The notes under the pieces were generated by a model that saw only the letters and a list, made by a program, of their open reading frames with translations, ran no database searches and was not told the origin of the DNA. Positions 62,501-64,000 of a stretch of 64,000 nucleotides of DNA are shown one piece after another. Location of the stretch: the NCBI RefSeq assembly GCF_003073045.1, contig NC_037593.1, positions 10,154,735 to 10,218,734 on the forward strand, given 5' to 3'. The number at the start of each line of letters is the position of its first letter. Position 1 is the first letter of the stretch. A program made the translations under genes and the position numbers. The stretch is from Pomacea canaliculata (Eukaryota > Mollusca > Gastropoda > Architaenioglossa > Ampullariidae).

Positions 62501-63959
62501 CTCCCTAAAAGAACAATTTTCGCCATATAAAAGGTTCTTAAATAACAAATACACTGAAAAAATAATAAGGAACAATCAACAAATAACATGAGATCAAACG
62601 TTAAAACTAATGAAATGCATAAAAAAAGCATGAATTAACAGCTAGACAACATAATTCTATGATCAAAGACAAATTTAAGGGCAAAATCTGAATAACTACA
62701 CAAACAGGTGGTTCATGTGAACACCTTTTATCAGTTCTAATTGGCTGTTTTGTCCATTAAAATATCTGTTCTAAACTATTGTAGACTGTATTCGACCAAA
62801 AGCTGAGAAGTAAATGGACACATTTTTTTCTTTATCTGTTGCATGATGCTGCATAACCAATAGTGTTTATTTCATTTCACACAAAGGGATTACTGATATC
62901 TTGTCCAAATATTTATTAGATCCGCTTGAGGAAGCATTTAGTGTGGCTGCTGCTGACATTGGCAGAGACTGGGAATGCCTCTACAATAACCTTCCCTTCA
63001 TCCCTTACCGTGACCTTGTGACCCGTAGCCATGATATCAGAGGTCAGTCATTCCCTTGACAGCTTTTTCAACAAAAAAAAAAATAAATAAAAAGGCTTCC
63101 TGCAACACCATTCTCTTGCAAAAAAATTTATTACTGGCTTCGAAAATAGTTCTTTTACGAGTGTACGAGTTTGTAGGCTGCTTTTTTGCTCATTTGTTCA
63201 GCTTCTCAACTTTTGCTGTTTTTTGCTCAACGTTTGGTCCCACTTAACATAGATTTTATATTTCTGAATAATTTATATAACTCTTGATATGCATCATATC
63301 AATCAAAAGCTTCTTTGCTTTTAACTTTTTTGCCTACATATGTGTATTTCCCATAGTGCCAGTAATATGCTGTCATTTTTGTTTGTTTGGATGGGTTTGT
63401 ATATTGCTGTATAATGTTAGTCATTCTGCCTTCAGCCAAATGTGAATATTACATTGGCATTAAGATCTTTGTATTTGCTGTACCATCAGCATTTGGCTGT
63501 AGTCATCAAGCTCTGTATGCTGGTTTAACCAAACCCTTCCAAGTAAAAGATCTTAACTAGATTTATATTTTTGAACGTGACTTTTTACAAATTTCTTTCA
63601 CATGACCAGCATATAAAGCAGTCATATATTTAATAATTTAACCTTAATCGCTTTTTTAACTGTGTCCATCTGTGAAAGTGGTATTGTTTTCTAGTTGTTT
63701 TTTATGTTAAACCACGACCCCCTCTTCGGTCATTGTATTGCTTTAAAATGCTAATGCCCGCTATCTGTCTTAAGCCATCATGATGGACTCACAGAGAAGG
63801 TACATGGGACTTCGTGGTGCAGCGCAGCGCAGCCTGGCCAAGTGGAGGCATCTGAGTCGTGCAGCCTCGGTGGACCAACTAGTGCACACCCTGAGGACGA
63901 TCAATAAACAGGCTGTGGCCAGCAGGATAGAGAGGCGTGTCAGCTCGATTAGTGTCTGA
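59569..63959 (+). CDS. Helical/coiled-coil protein with C-terminal death-domain-like module (complete, six exons)
   Basis: Predicted 554-residue intracellular protein. Exons: 59569-60369, 60683-60796, 61459-61686, 61932-62145, 62920-63042, 63775-63959 (TGA). Introns 1-3 are phase 0, introns 4-5 phase 1; all are GT-AG. Residues 1-30 are Pro-rich. Residues 31-267 are long predicted helices with no signal peptide or membrane segment, conceivably a BAR-like bundle, but this is a guess. Exons 2-3 (268-381) are strongly charged coiled coil (LKERVDQAEDEF, LERQFLTRQFNSEARDRR). Residues about 453-545 look like a death domain: ADIGRDWECLYNNL, AQRSLAKWRHLSRAASVDQL, VHTLRTINKQAV. The domain order suggests a signalling adaptor. 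I recognise no named orthologue. The start follows a poly-A run by about 15 bases. Confidence 0.78.
62146..62919 (+). other. Intron 4 of the death-domain gene
   Basis: AT-rich, phase 1, donor gtggga and acceptor atttattag. No feature was recognised. Confidence 0.6.
62920..63959 (+). CDS. Death-domain-like exons 5 and 6
   Basis: Exons 62920-63042 and 63775-63959 encode the module. Tryptophans occur at the two positions expected for death domains (DW.CL in helix 2 and L.KW in helix 4), followed by the ASVDQLVHTL helix 5 pattern. Both flanking introns inside and before the module are phase 1. This fits transfer as an exon module. Confidence 0.6.
63043..63774 (+). other. Intron 5 of the death-domain gene
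   Basis: AT-rich, phase 1, donor gtcagt and acceptor tgtcttaag. It has a poly-A run near 63073. The open frame at 63056-63247 is not supported as coding. Confidence 0.6.
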
Positions 63960-64000
63960 TGCTTTAGCTTTCTAGGCTGTCTGATGCTGGTCATAGTTTC

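Overview
This is animal nuclear DNA. Coding exons have clean GT-AG introns, intergenic and intronic sequence is AT-rich, and decayed LINE, SINE and hAT-type elements are scattered throughout. The gene types and repeat families suggest a lophotrochozoan, most likely a gastropod mollusc. That assignment is inference from family resemblance, because no database could be searched. There is no rRNA gene, CRISPR array or bacterial-type operon. Coding exons cover only a few percent of the window, and every gene call below comes from assembling short exons by hand using splice sites and reading-frame phase.

Layout. (1) 1-5.1 kb, minus strand: the 5' part of a phosphorylase kinase gamma (catalytic subunit) gene that runs off the left edge. 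It appears to have two alternative first coding exons (5062-4965 and 3289-3078) that each complete the ATP-binding glycine loop. (2) 5.1-14.2 kb: no gene seen; repeats, including a tRNA-type SINE and a hAT-like MITE. (3) 14.2-21.8 kb, plus strand: a complete 11-exon gene for a secreted protein with two von Willebrand factor A domains, with a TATA box, a terminal exon and a poly(A) signal. (4) 21.8-26.6 kb: TE fragments and a truncated duplicate of the 3' half of the vWA gene. (5) 28.7-34.3 kb (start possibly at 36.1 kb), minus strand: a small secreted cystine-knot protein resembling the PTTH/Trunk family, whose intron carries a LINE 3' fragment. (6) 34.3-49.8 kb: mainly repeats, including a 1.33-kb hAT-like element with exact inverted ends, plus one well-formed but unassigned minus-strand exon at 42.6 kb. 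(7) 49.8-52.1 kb, plus strand: a small secreted, cysteine-free, proline-rich protein with a possible noncoding first exon. (8) 52.1-59.5 kb: repeats, including a decayed LINE reverse transcriptase on the minus strand. (9) 59.6-64.0 kb, plus strand: a complete six-exon gene for a 554-residue helical/coiled-coil protein ending in a death-domain-like module.

The genes do not form a common pathway. Three encode secreted or extracellular products (vWA protein, cystine-knot factor, proline-rich peptide) and two encode intracellular signalling proteins (glycogen metabolism kinase, death-domain adaptor). The most interesting points are the alternative glycine-loop exons of the kinase, the PTTH/Trunk-like ligand, the unrecognised death-domain protein, the class 1-1 exon modules of the vWA gene with its decaying copy, and the many unrelated degenerate minisatellites inside introns.
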